Positions 8,587 to 15,842 of a stretch of 22,580 bases of DNA are shown in pieces. Origin of the DNA: Acidobacteriaceae bacterium (GTDB lineage: Bacteria; Acidobacteriota; Terriglobia; Terriglobales; Acidobacteriaceae); the NCBI GenBank assembly GCA_003162495.1, contig PMOF01000232.1, forward strand, positions 1,906-24,485, read 5' to 3'. Made by a program: the position numbers and the translations under genes. Under the pieces are notes generated by a model. That model was not told the DNA's origin, ran no database searches, and saw nothing but the letters and a program-made list of their open reading frames with translations. Position 1 is the stretch's first letter. The number at the start of each line of letters is the position of its first letter.

Positions 8587-8592
8587 TACGAT
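8587..8592 (+). promoter_or_regulatory. Possible -10 box next to the metallophosphoesterase start
   Basis: TACGAT lies 6 nt before the ATG, placing a predicted transcription start at or next to the start codon. No good -35 is visible. AGGG is only 2 nt from the ATG, too close for a normal Shine-Dalgarno sequence. Confidence 0.28.
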
Positions 8593-8598
8593 AGGGAC

Positions 8599-9495
8599 AT
8601 GGCGTTTAATTCTTCCGATTCACCGCCGCTGATGAGTCGACGGGCCTTGATCAAGGCCGGTTTGCTGGGCGCGGGCGGGCTCGCGCTGTATGCAGGCGAG
8701 ATTGAGCGTCACTGGATCGAAGTGATTCGGATCGACATCCACCTGCCCAATCTTGCCGCTGCCTTTGACGGATTGCGCATCGCGCAGCTGAGCGACATTC
8801 ACCTGGACGAGTACTCGGAGCCGTTCTTTCTTCACCATGCAATTGAAACCATCAACCGCATGGCGCCCGATACGGTTTTTCTGACCGGCGACTACGTAAC
8901 CGAAGGACCACTTGGGAATCGTTATGCGATTGGCGCCGCGTGGAGCTGTGCCCGCATGCTGCGCGAGCTCGAGTGCAAGCAGGTGTATGCGATACTCGGC
9001 AATCACGACGTGGCAGTCGGCGCACGGGAGGTGACCGCGGCGCTCACGGCCAGCGGCATCCCGGTGCTGACCAACAAATGTCTGCCGATGGAGCGCAGCG
9101 GCGGCAGGCTCTGGCTGGCAGGGCTTGACGATCCGGTCGAGGGCCAACCTGACCCAGAGCAGGCTATTCCCGTTTCGATCCGCAATGTGCCGAATGAGCC
9201 GGTCATCGTAATGTGCCATGCGCCGGATTACGCCGACGAGCTAATGGCGCAGCCCGCGGGCAAGGCCGTCGACCTGATGGTGAGTGGCCATACGCACGGA
9301 GGCCAGGTTCGCCTGCCGCTTGTGGGTGCATTGGAACTGCCTATTATGGGCAGAAAATATGTCGAGGGGTGGTTTCGGCTCGGAGGCATGCAGCTCTACG
9401 TGAATCGCGGCATAGGAACCGTGGGGCTGCCGTTCCGGCTCGATTGTCCGCCGGAGATCACGCTGATCACGCTGCGCAGTGGTGCGTCTGTTTGA
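8599..9495 (+). CDS. YkuE-like metallophosphoesterase with Tat-like signal anchor
   Basis: Binuclear-metal phosphoesterase of 298 residues. The metal-binding motifs appear in order: SDIH (65-68), GD (97-98), GNHD (134-137), CHAPD (206-210) and GHTHGG (230-235). The N-terminus MSRRALIKAGLLGAGGLAL (12-30) has a twin-arginine pattern and a hydrophobic stretch, so the domain is probably exported folded or anchored outside the inner membrane. The related Bacillus YkuE is Tat-exported and binds the cell wall. The natural substrate is unknown; lipid-headgroup (UDP-diacylglucosamine-like) or nucleotide esters are only possibilities. The ATG has no well-spaced ribosome binding site, but TACGAT lies 6 nt upstream. 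The gene is 81 bp after the ABC gene and may have its own promoter. Confidence 0.87.
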   Translation: MAFNSSDSPPLMSRRALIKAGLLGAGGLALYAGEIERHWIEVIRIDIHLPNLAAAFDGLRIAQLSDIHLDEYSEPFFLHHAIETINRMAPDTVFLTGDYVTEGPLGNRYAIGAAWSCARMLRELECKQVYAILGNHDVAVGAREVTAALTASGIPVLTNKCLPMERSGGRLWLAGLDDPVEGQPDPEQAIPVSIRNVPNEPVIVMCHAPDYADELMAQPAGKAVDLMVSGHTHGGQVRLPLVGALELPIMGRKYVEGWFRLGGMQLYVNRGIGTVGLPFRLDCPPEITLITLRSGASV

Positions 9496-9510
9496 GCGAG
9501 AGCTGTTTCT

Positions 9511-9566
9511 CCGGGGCTAAAGCCCTATTCATTCCTCTGGGCTTATGTACGGGCTGAAGCCCGTAC
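9511..9566. repeat. REP-like palindromic intergenic repeat, possible bidirectional terminator
   Basis: Two linked palindromes lie between convergent genes. The first is GGGCT-AA-AGCCC at 9514-9525. The second is a perfect 9-bp inverted repeat, GTACGGGCT-GA-AGCCCGTAC, at 9547-9566. The shared GGGCT/AGCCC cores suggest one element family. It resembles dispersed palindromic repeats I recall from acidobacterial genomes, probably moved by REP-associated Y1 transposases; no such transposase is in the window. Its position suggests it may also stop transcription from both sides, although no long T-run follows. Confidence 0.6.
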
Positions 9567-9598
9567 CCTTCATTCGACGAGAGTTCTTCAACAGGATC

Positions 9599-10675
9599 TT
9601 AGAAGATCTTGAGTTGGACGACGAGGTATTTCTTGGGGTTCTCGCGCATGCTCTTGACCAGCTGATGGGCCTGATCCAGTGTCTGGTCGGCGTTGTCGTA
9701 GAGAGAGCGGTTGGTCACAAACTGACCGAGGGAGCCTTTGCCCTCGTCGACGTTCTTCAGGATGCTGTCAAGGCGGGTGACCGTATCGTCGAGTTTTTTC
9801 GCGAAGTCGGGATCCCTGGCTAACTTGCCGATGGAGCCATGGCCGGCGTTGATCTCGGCCAGCAGCTGATTGGCGTTGGAGACAGCGGTGTTCAGGTTGT
9901 TATAGAGGGAGTCGTCGTGGAGCAGCTTGCCGGCAGTTCCCTTGCCCTCGTCCAGAGCGATGGTGATTTTGTCCACCCGGTCGATGGCGGAGTTGGCGCG
10001 CGTATAAAGCGAGTCGTCGGTCATCAGCTTGCCGAGCGATCCCTTACCCCCGGCCACTGCGCCGGTGATGGTTTGGAGATCCGCTGCAATGCGGTTGATC
10101 CTGTTGTAGAACGCAGGATCGTTAATGAATTGGCCCATGGAGCCCTTTTTCGAATTAAGCGTGTCGATCAGAACATCCACCTTGCGCATCAACGTCGTAA
10201 TTTGCTCCATCGAGGACTCGCTGGAGCGGATCACGCTCTGGATGTTGGGCGATTCGACGGCCTTGAGTTCGGCATTGTTGGCCGGTGGGGGACCTGTGGC
10301 GCCGACAGAATTAATATCCAGAAAACTATCTCCCAGCGCGCCGGCCTGGGCAATCGAGACGGTTGAATCCGTGTGCAGGGCATACACGGATTCGTGGCTC
10401 ACACGCAGAGTCACTTCAACAGGAGTCTGGCCTCGCTCGGGAACGATTCGTATGTGGACCACGTTGCCGATGGTGACGCCCTCAAGCGTGACCGGCGCAC
10501 CCGGTTTGATCCCCGAGGCATTCTCAAAATAAGAGCGGAGAACGAGCTTGCGCGCAAACAAGCCGCCGGAATTGCCCGACATCAGGATAATGATCCCGAC
10601 CAGCACGGCCATAGCCGCCAGGACCAATGCTCCCACTCTCAGTTGCGACCACTGAATCTCTTTGCGGCTTGGCAC
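9599..10675 (-). CDS. MlaD/MCE family lipid-transport protein with 34-residue repeats
   Basis: A 358-residue protein with one N-terminal membrane anchor (about 14-33) and an MCE domain (about 42-122: YFENASGIKPGAPVTLEGV, then GALGDSFLDI). In MlaD this domain forms a ring that carries lipids between membranes under a MlaFE ABC transporter. The C-terminal half (about 145-345) is predicted helical. It carries five copies of a KGSxGKL-xxD-xSLY unit, starting at residues 177, 211, 245, 279 and 313, an exact 34-residue spacing. The last residue is Phe. I chose GTG as start because GGGAG lies about 6 nt upstream. It is 60 bp downstream of acpS on the same strand. No MlaE, MlaF or MlaB genes are present in the window, so it may serve a transporter encoded elsewhere. 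Confidence 0.87.
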   Translation of the reverse strand: MPSRKEIQWSQLRVGALVLAAMAVLVGIIILMSGNSGGLFARKLVLRSYFENASGIKPGAPVTLEGVTIGNVVHIRIVPERGQTPVEVTLRVSHESVYALHTDSTVSIAQAGALGDSFLDINSVGATGPPPANNAELKAVESPNIQSVIRSSESSMEQITTLMRKVDVLIDTLNSKKGSMGQFINDPAFYNRINRIAADLQTITGAVAGGKGSLGKLMTDDSLYTRANSAIDRVDKITIALDEGKGTAGKLLHDDSLYNNLNTAVSNANQLLAEINAGHGSIGKLARDPDFAKKLDDTVTRLDSILKNVDEGKGSLGQFVTNRSLYDNADQTLDQAHQLVKSMRENPKKYLVVQLKIF

Positions 10676-10735
10676 GGGACTCCCTTTAGCTGAAATGAGC
10701 CGGGTGACGCCTTGAGGATAGCAGAAGGGCGGAGG

Positions 10736-11119
10736 TTATGGCCCGTCCTCGAGCACCACGCTGGCCATGGCAAGACCGGCTGTGTGGGTAATCGACAGGG
10801 CGGAGCGGGCGACGCCCAACTGTGCGGCGATCTCGGCGGCGCGCCCGTGAAACGCCAGGGAGGGGCGGCCGCCAGGATCGCGGACGACCTCAATCTCAAG
10901 CCAACTGACGCCGAAACTGATGCCGGTTCCGAGCGCCTTGGCTCCTGCCTCCTTGGCGGCGAATCGGGCCGCAAAGCTCTCGGCGGACTTGCGTTTGCGC
11001 TGGCAATAAGCCTGCTCGGCGGCGGTGAAAACGCGGTCGATGAACCGATGGCCGTAGCGATCCATGGTCTGCTGGATGCGCTCAATCTCTACCAGATCGA
11101 TTCCGGAGCCAATGATCAT
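10736..11119 (-). CDS. acpS: Holo-[acyl-carrier-protein] synthase
   Basis: Transfers 4'-phosphopantetheine from coenzyme A to the serine of acyl carrier protein, activating fatty-acid synthesis. From the chosen ATG the protein has 127 residues and begins MIIGSGIDLVEIERI, which puts the metal-binding D8 in its usual place. The second family motif FAAKEAGAKAL (53-63) includes the other metal ligand E57. The C-terminus has the SITHTAGLAMA block. The frame can be extended by four codons to a TTG at 11131, but the ATG fits the family better. Neither start has a strong ribosome binding site. The gene precedes the MCE gene by 60 bp. The 191 bp to the divergent unknown gene hold no promoter I can name with confidence. 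Confidence 0.93.
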   Translation of the reverse strand: MIIGSGIDLVEIERIQQTMDRYGHRFIDRVFTAAEQAYCQRKRKSAESFAARFAAKEAGAKALGTGISFGVSWLEIEVVRDPGGRPSLAFHGRAAEIAAQLGVARSALSITHTAGLAMASVVLEDGP

Positions 11120-11310
11120 GCTGTCTATCAAGCTACATTATTTCGCTCTTGTTGCGCTTGCGGTCCCGCATGGAGCGAGACCAGCGCGTTCATTACCAAC
11201 GCACGGTTGGAAATGACCCCAACGAGGGATGGTTGTCTCAAAGCGGGTCAGGCGCCGTTCAACTCCGGAACAATCGTTATGCCTGGCCGCGTGGTCCCGA
11301 TTAAACCAGT

Positions 11311-11715
11311 ATGAGATCGACCATGCCGAACCACGATGCCGGGTACGCCGAAACGATCCCCTGGGCGATGGAGATGAGGGCCGTATCAGTTGAAGAGCCG
11401 GCGCGGCTGATCCAGACCCTTTCCGGCGCCATTCTTGGCTGCGGGGGCTGGATCCTGAGCCGGGGCGCAAACGATCTGGGGACGGTGAGGATGGAGTTCG
11501 AATTTGAGCGCCATACGTGCATTGACATTTACAGCGTTCTGATTGCGTGCGGGCTGGAGCTGAGCCGGAGCGCGCATCTCCGTATTACCGAACTCTGCCA
11601 ATGCACCCGCAGCGGGCAACGGGATTGCGGCAGGGAGATTGCCAGCATCGAGCTGGAGGTACTGACCTTTCCAGAGGAAATTGCGCAGGGCTTGCTGGAG
11701 AACGCGGCGGCCTGA
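11311..11715 (+). CDS. Conserved-looking protein of unknown function, cysteine-rich
   Basis: I do not recognise this 134-residue protein. Its core (about 22-100) alternates predicted strand and helix: AVSVEEPARLIQTLSGAIL, WILSRG, VRMEFEFER, a second helix around IDIYSVLIACGLEL, then HLRITELCQC. That pattern could fit a small ferredoxin-like or ACT-like alpha/beta fold, but this is a guess. Six cysteines are present; CQCTRSGQRDC has a C-x-C-x7-C spacing that might bind metal. No signal peptide or membrane segment is visible. Codon use is like that of its neighbours. Starts at 11311 or 11323 are both possible; the second has GAG about 6-7 nt upstream. The gene stands alone between divergent acpS and convergent recG, with only 24 bp to the end of recG. 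Confidence 0.6.
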   Translation: MRSTMPNHDAGYAETIPWAMEMRAVSVEEPARLIQTLSGAILGCGGWILSRGANDLGTVRMEFEFERHTCIDIYSVLIACGLELSRSAHLRITELCQCTRSGQRDCGREIASIELEVLTFPEEIAQGLLENAAA

Positions 11716-11739
11716 TCAGGCTAAACTCCGGCAGGTGGG

Positions 11740-14070
11740 TCAGCCGGCCTCCACCAGCCCATAGCGGCGCTGCCATGCGTCTTTGAGGCGCGCCCAGACG
11801 TGCGCCCGCTCGGCTGCCGTCCCTTCGGCGGCGTTGCCGTTAGGGGACCGGGAGTCGTTTGCAAAGCGGGCGGCTTCGGTCTTGGCCAGTTCCAGCAATT
11901 GCCTGTCGCGGAGCAGATCCGCAACGCGAAAATCGGGCAGCCCGGCCTGCCGGGTTCCAAAGAATTCGCCGGGTCCGCGCATGCTCAGGTCCAGCTCCGC
12001 AAGCTCAAATCCATCCTGTGTCCGGACCATGGCGTTGAGCCGTTCCTCGCCCAGTGGAGAGACGCGCGGGCCGGTAGCGAGAACGCAATAGCTCCTGGCG
12101 GAGCCGCGGCCCACGCGGCCGCGCAACTGGTGCAACTGCGCCAGCCCGAAGCGCTCTGCGTGCTCCACCACCATCACCGTGGCGTTGGGAACGTCAACGC
12201 CGACCTCGATGACCGTGGTGGCCACCAGCACGTCAATCTCGCCGCGCTGAAAGCGGCGCATGACGATCTCCTTCTCGCCGGCGTCGAGGCGCCCGTGGAG
12301 CAGGCCAACGCGCAAACCGGCAAGCGGACCGGCGCGCAGCTTTTCATGCATCTCAACGGCGGATTTGAGCGGCTCCGCAGTTTTAGTTCTTGGAGCCGAA
12401 GTGCGGGATGGGAAAGGCGCGAAGGCGGCCATGGGAAACAGCTCCGCCGTTTTAGCTTTTCGGACCGTCTTGCGCGGCCGCGCAGCTGGGGTTTCCATGC
12501 CCGTCTCGGTGTCGTCGTGGGAGAAGTCCAACTCCGGCTGGTCGTCTTTTGTCCCTTCAATGATCGGGTACACAATGTATGCCTGCCTGCCCAGCGCGAC
12601 CTGTTTGCGGACAAAGCCCCAGACCTCATCAGCGCGCTCACCCACGACGCGGCGGGTTACGATGGGCGCGCGGCCGGGGGGCAGCTCATCGAGAACGCTG
12701 AGGTCCAAATCTCCGTAGAGAGAGAGCGCGAGTGTGCGGGGAATGGGCGTGGCCGTCATAACCAGCACGTCCGGCTCGGCTCCCTCCGTCCCGTCCGGCC
12801 TGGGCTTCTTCATCAGTTTGAATCGTTGCATCACGCCGAAGCGGTGCTGCTCGTCGACGACGACAAGGCCCAGGCGGTCGAACTCGACTTTTTCTTCGAT
12901 CAACGCGTGAGTCCCGATCACAAGCTGCGCTTCGCCGCGGTTGATCAAGCCGCGCGCGTGGCGCTTGCGGTCCTCGTCCAGCGAGCCGGTCAAAAGAACG
13001 ATGCGATAGCGGCGGGAAGATCGCTCCAGCAATTTGCGCGCGGCCAGAAAATGCTGGGTGGCCAGGATCTCAGTCGGAGCCATCAGGGCCGCCTGATAGC
13101 CGTTCTCCATGGCCACCAGCATGGCCTGAAGCGCGACAATGGTCTTGCCCGAGCCCACATCGCCTTGCAACAGGCGGCGCATGGGGCTGGGTTGGCGCAT
13201 GTCGGCCACAATCTCGCCCAGAGCCCGTTTCTGCGCCTGGGTGGGATGAAACGGCAACACCTCGCGGATGGCCTCGCGAACCTTGTCGGTAGTGGCAAAG
13301 GCGATGCCCGCGCGCTCCCTCATGCGACGGCGCTTGAGATCGAGGCCAAGCTCCAAAAAAAACAGCTCTTCAAAAATCAGGCGGCGGTGAGCCGGGGTTG
13401 CGGCGCTCTGCAACTGCGCAAAGGACGTGCTTTCGGGCGGAAAATGCACCTCGCGCAGCGCGGTTTCGCGGTCAGGCAGGTCGAGGCGGGCCAGCAACTC
13501 TTGTGGCAGGCACTCGGGCACCGCGCCGCGGAGTCCCTCCAGCAGATGAAAAATCACCTTGCGCTGCCAGCGGGAAGCCAGGCGCGCGCCGCCCAGCGAC
13601 TCATAGACCGGCGTAATGCGGCCCACTTCAAGCAGGCGCGTCTCGGCATCGGCCGTCGCGTCGGGCAGCAATTCAAACTGCGGCTGGATCATTTTGAGGT
13701 TGCTCGAGGATCGCGATGCTTCTACGCGCCCGTAGACGGCCACCGTTTGTCCGGCGTGAAACTTGCCGTTCAGGTAGGTCCCATTGAACCAGATGCATTT
13801 CAGTGCGCGGCGGCCCTGCCCCACGGTCAGTTCAAAGATGGGCGCCTTGCGGGTGCGGAGCAGTATTGAGCCGCGAACCTCGGCAATCACGCTGGCCACT
13901 TCGCCGGCTTTCAGTTCGTCAAGGCTGCGCGGATTCTGGCGGTCTTCATAGCGGAAGGGCAAGTGATAGAGCAGGTCCTCGGCGGTCAATATCCCTTTAG
14001 GCGCGAGCATCTCCGCCACTCTCGGCCCCACGCCGCGCACGTACATGATCGGAGTATCGAGGCCAGCCAC
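11740..14070 (-). CDS. recG: ATP-dependent DNA helicase RecG
   Basis: Branch-migration helicase that reverses stalled replication forks and processes recombination intermediates. It has 776 residues, against about 690 in E. coli. The N-terminal wedge domain with OB fold covers about 1-260 (GVGPRVAEMLA, HLPFRYED). Helicase motifs follow: Walker A GDVGSGKT (303-310), DEQH (406-409), TATPIP (439-444) and LRGRVGRG (649-656). The C-terminal block MRGPGEFFGTRQAGLPDF (697-714) is diagnostic. Between IIEGTKDDQ and the GLLHGR block there is an insertion of roughly 57 residues (about 509-567), first acidic and then Lys/Arg/Ala/Pro rich. The start is GTG, chosen because the family homology begins a few residues later. 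It has no Shine-Dalgarno sequence but has a promoter-like -10 box 7 nt upstream. Confidence 0.96.
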   Translation of the reverse strand: MAGLDTPIMYVRGVGPRVAEMLAPKGILTAEDLLYHLPFRYEDRQNPRSLDELKAGEVASVIAEVRGSILLRTRKAPIFELTVGQGRRALKCIWFNGTYLNGKFHAGQTVAVYGRVEASRSSSNLKMIQPQFELLPDATADAETRLLEVGRITPVYESLGGARLASRWQRKVIFHLLEGLRGAVPECLPQELLARLDLPDRETALREVHFPPESTSFAQLQSAATPAHRRLIFEELFFLELGLDLKRRRMRERAGIAFATTDKVREAIREVLPFHPTQAQKRALGEIVADMRQPSPMRRLLQGDVGSGKTIVALQAMLVAMENGYQAALMAPTEILATQHFLAARKLLERSSRRYRIVLLTGSLDEDRKRHARGLINRGEAQLVIGTHALIEEKVEFDRLGLVVVDEQHRFGVMQRFKLMKKPRPDGTEGAEPDVLVMTATPIPRTLALSLYGDLDLSVLDELPPGRAPIVTRRVVGERADEVWGFVRKQVALGRQAYIVYPIIEGTKDDQPELDFSHDDTETGMETPAARPRKTVRKAKTAELFPMAAFAPFPSRTSAPRTKTAEPLKSAVEMHEKLRAGPLAGLRVGLLHGRLDAGEKEIVMRRFQRGEIDVLVATTVIEVGVDVPNATVMVVEHAERFGLAQLHQLRGRVGRGSARSYCVLATGPRVSPLGEERLNAMVRTQDGFELAELDLSMRGPGEFFGTRQAGLPDFRVADLLRDRQLLELAKTEAARFANDSRSPNGNAAEGTAAERAHVWARLKDAWQRRYGLVEAG

Positions 14071-14077
14071 ATCCCGG

Positions 14078-14107
14078 ATGCTAAATGGATCAGGCGCGAA
14101 GGGACAA
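14078..14107 (-). promoter_or_regulatory. Predicted recG promoter, leaderless type
   Basis: On the minus strand TTGTCC (14102-14107), an 18-bp spacer and TAGCAT (14078-14083) resemble a sigma-70-type promoter. TAGCAT ends 7 nt before the GTG start codon, so the transcript would begin at or beside the start codon. Confidence 0.4.
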
Positions 14108-14159
14108 TCCTGAAAGGAGTCGCAGGTGCGGACAGGACAAATGGCTCAGGCTTGATCTC

Positions 14160-15449
14160 TCAATCTCTGGGGAGGAAGTAAGCCTCGACCGCGCGTTTCA
14201 ACGACTCGCTATTGAGATACGGCTTCCTGCCTTCGTATCGAGCCTCCCAGCAGATTTGGTTCACGATATCCCGCGGAAAGCACGAGCGCAACTCCTGCTT
14301 CATAGTTTCGCGGACAAACTCGATGAGTTCGTCGGCGATTCCTTCGTCGCCCGCTATTTCGCGGTCCTGAACAACCCGGCGGAAGATCTCGCGGAACTGA
14401 TCGTCGGTAATTGATCCGACCTTGATCTTGGTTTGAATCCGGCGCAGGAAGGCAGCATCTACGAGCCCGTAGGGATCGAGGTTGGACGCAAAGACCACCA
14501 GCATCTCAAACGGAATCTCAATTTTCCTTCCTCCCGCCAAAGTCAGGAAATCGATTCTGCGATCGAGAGGCACCACCCAGCGGTTCAGCAACTCCTCCGG
14601 ACGAAGCCGCTGGCGCCCGAAATCATCGATAACCAGCACGCCATTATTGGCTTTCATCTGCACGGGGCCTACATAGAACTTTGTAATCGGGTTGAATTGC
14701 ATGTCAAGCATTTCAACCGTCAACTCGCCGCCGACGAGAATTGTGGGGCGACGGCAGAGCACCCAGCGATCGTCCTGGCTCAGAGTTTCCGCGTCCGAAA
14801 TGCGCTTATGAACTGCTGGATCGAACACCGTAATCATCTGACCGTCGACTTCGACCGCGTACGGAATCCACACCTGATCCACGGCAAGGACGGACGCCAT
14901 GGCCGCTGCCATGGTGGTCTTCCCGGTTCCCGGCGGCCCATAGAGGAAAAGAGCCGCGCCGGAGTTGAGCGCGGTTCCAAACTGCGCCAGGGTCTTGTCG
15001 TCGATCACCAGATGCGCAAAGGCGCGCTTGACGTCAGCGGGGCCCACCGATACATTCTGAACTCCCTGCTTTCGAGTCTGCTCAACATAACTTTCGAGAG
15101 AGACTGGGGCGGCGCCCGCATAATGACTGTGGGAAAGCAACTCCATGGCACGGGAACGGCCTTCGGAGGTGATGGCAATCTGAGGGATATTACTTTTCAT
15201 CCCTGTGACCTGGCAATAACGTTCCGCGCGCATCCGGGCGAACAGTTCGTTGGCCACCTCGAAGCTGAGCCGGATCTTATCGGAAAGCTCAAGAATGGAC
15301 AGAGAACCGGACAAATACAGAATCTTTAAGGCCAGATCTTCGAGGACCGCTTGACGTACGCCCACTTCCGCAATGGTCTGAGGCTTAAGCGCCGGCCCAA
15401 CCGGGGGATCGGTCTTGAGAAAATCGAGCATTGTTTGGATGCCTTCCAT
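14160..15449 (-). CDS. AAA ATPase with N-terminal winged-helix-like region
   Basis: A 429-residue cytoplasmic ATPase. The N-terminal region (about 35-105) looks like a winged helix: a helix around LKILYLSGSLSILELSDKI, a second around FEVANELFARMRAERYCQV, and a basic wing ending at TSEGRSRA. The AAA module follows with Walker A GPPGTGKT (171-178), Walker B VLVIDD (271-276), sensor-1 ASN (321-323) and candidate arginine-finger residues R336/R337 in FLRRIQTKI. An unusual segment (about 200-262) lies between Walker A and B. The C-terminal lid is about 345-425. I recognise it only as a family of predicted MoxR- or pilus-locus-like ATPases without assigned function. The ATG is supported by GGAGAAAGG at 15461-15469. 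It is 89 bp upstream of recG in the same direction; recG has its own promoter-like box. Confidence 0.78.
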   Translation of the reverse strand: MEGIQTMLDFLKTDPPVGPALKPQTIAEVGVRQAVLEDLALKILYLSGSLSILELSDKIRLSFEVANELFARMRAERYCQVTGMKSNIPQIAITSEGRSRAMELLSHSHYAGAAPVSLESYVEQTRKQGVQNVSVGPADVKRAFAHLVIDDKTLAQFGTALNSGAALFLYGPPGTGKTTMAAAMASVLAVDQVWIPYAVEVDGQMITVFDPAVHKRISDAETLSQDDRWVLCRRPTILVGGELTVEMLDMQFNPITKFYVGPVQMKANNGVLVIDDFGRQRLRPEELLNRWVVPLDRRIDFLTLAGGRKIEIPFEMLVVFASNLDPYGLVDAAFLRRIQTKIKVGSITDDQFREIFRRVVQDREIAGDEGIADELIEFVRETMKQELRSCFPRDIVNQICWEARYEGRKPYLNSESLKRAVEAYFLPRD

Positions 15450-15519
15450 TTTTGATCAAACCTTTCTCCAATATATATATCTGCTGTCAGCCTTTTATAA
15501 GTCTTTTCGAGAGTTTCGA

Positions 15520-15574
15520 GTTACCCACTGGTCACCCATTTGTTACTCTTTTGTCACATTCTTGTGCCAGTTTT
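15520..15574. promoter_or_regulatory. Five tandem 11-bp direct repeats, PHO-box-like operator array
   Basis: Five consecutive 11-mers start at 15520, 15531, 15542, 15553 and 15564: GTTACCCACTG, GTCACCCATTT, GTTACTCTTTT, GTCACATTCTT and GTGCCAGTTTT. Their common pattern is GTYAC followed by a T-rich tail. One repeat per helical turn with a conserved half-site and an AT-rich spacer is how PhoB/OmpR-type response regulators bind. On the minus strand the array reaches the -35 position relative to TATAAA at 15494-15499, where an activator could replace a missing -35 for the AAA gene. The regulator is unknown. Confidence 0.5.
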
Positions 15575-15722
15575 CATTTTACAAACCAACGAAGGGAAGC
15601 GGCGAACTGATGCAGGAGAACTTGCGCTTGCAGGCGGATGATGCGTGGACCGGACTGAACGGGTGACGCAGTAAATTTGAGCTTGAAGGAAGTCTTGCGA
15701 TGAAGTTCTGCCACAATCGATC

Positions 15723-15777
15723 GTGAGCGCAACCTGCGCCCAGCGTGCTTTGCTACACTGCTCGCAGTGTCGCTCAC
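15723..15777 (+). promoter_or_regulatory. Possible NatAB operon promoter with overlapping palindromic operator
   Basis: TGC-TACACT at 15751-15759 fits an extended -10 without a clear -35. A perfect palindrome, ACACTGC-TC-GCAGTGT (15755-15770), covers its downstream part and the predicted start. An outer inverted repeat, GTGAGCG (15723-15729) and CGCTCAC (15771-15777), encloses it. This could be a repressor site or a leader-RNA hairpin. The leader to the natA-like ATG would be about 75 nt. Confidence 0.38.
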
Positions 15778-15842
15778 AGATCTGCCCTCACTTTGTTGAA
15801 GGCGAGTGTCTTCCAGACTCAAGAGAAGCGGCGGGAGAATCC

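Larger units (their letters stand above)
15450..15842. other. Divergent intergenic region with two regulatory signals
   Basis: This 393-bp region separates the AAA ATPase gene from the NatAB operon. Next to the AAA gene it is AT-rich, with a run of alternating A and T at 15471-15480 and a candidate -10, TATAAA on the minus strand, at 15494-15499. The middle holds an 11-bp repeat array and the right part holds a nested palindrome; both are listed separately. An 18-codon ORF at 15610-15666 has only a poorly spaced ribosome binding site and I do not call it a gene. I see nothing else. Confidence 0.6.

Noticed and set aside
11800..13869. A 689-codon open frame on the plus strand, antisense to recG
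   Set aside because: It is a shadow of recG caused by the high-GC codon pattern. Its product is low-complexity (Gly, Gln, Arg, Ala, His rich) with no family features, while recG on the other strand has all its motifs.
14433..15329. A 298-codon open frame antisense to the AAA ATPase gene
   Set aside because: No start signal or family features; the minus-strand gene has Walker A, Walker B and a good ribosome binding site.
15610..15666. An 18-codon ORF downstream of the 11-bp repeat array
   Set aside because: The G-rich stretch is about 12 nt from the ATG, too far for a good ribosome binding site, and the peptide has no distinctive features.
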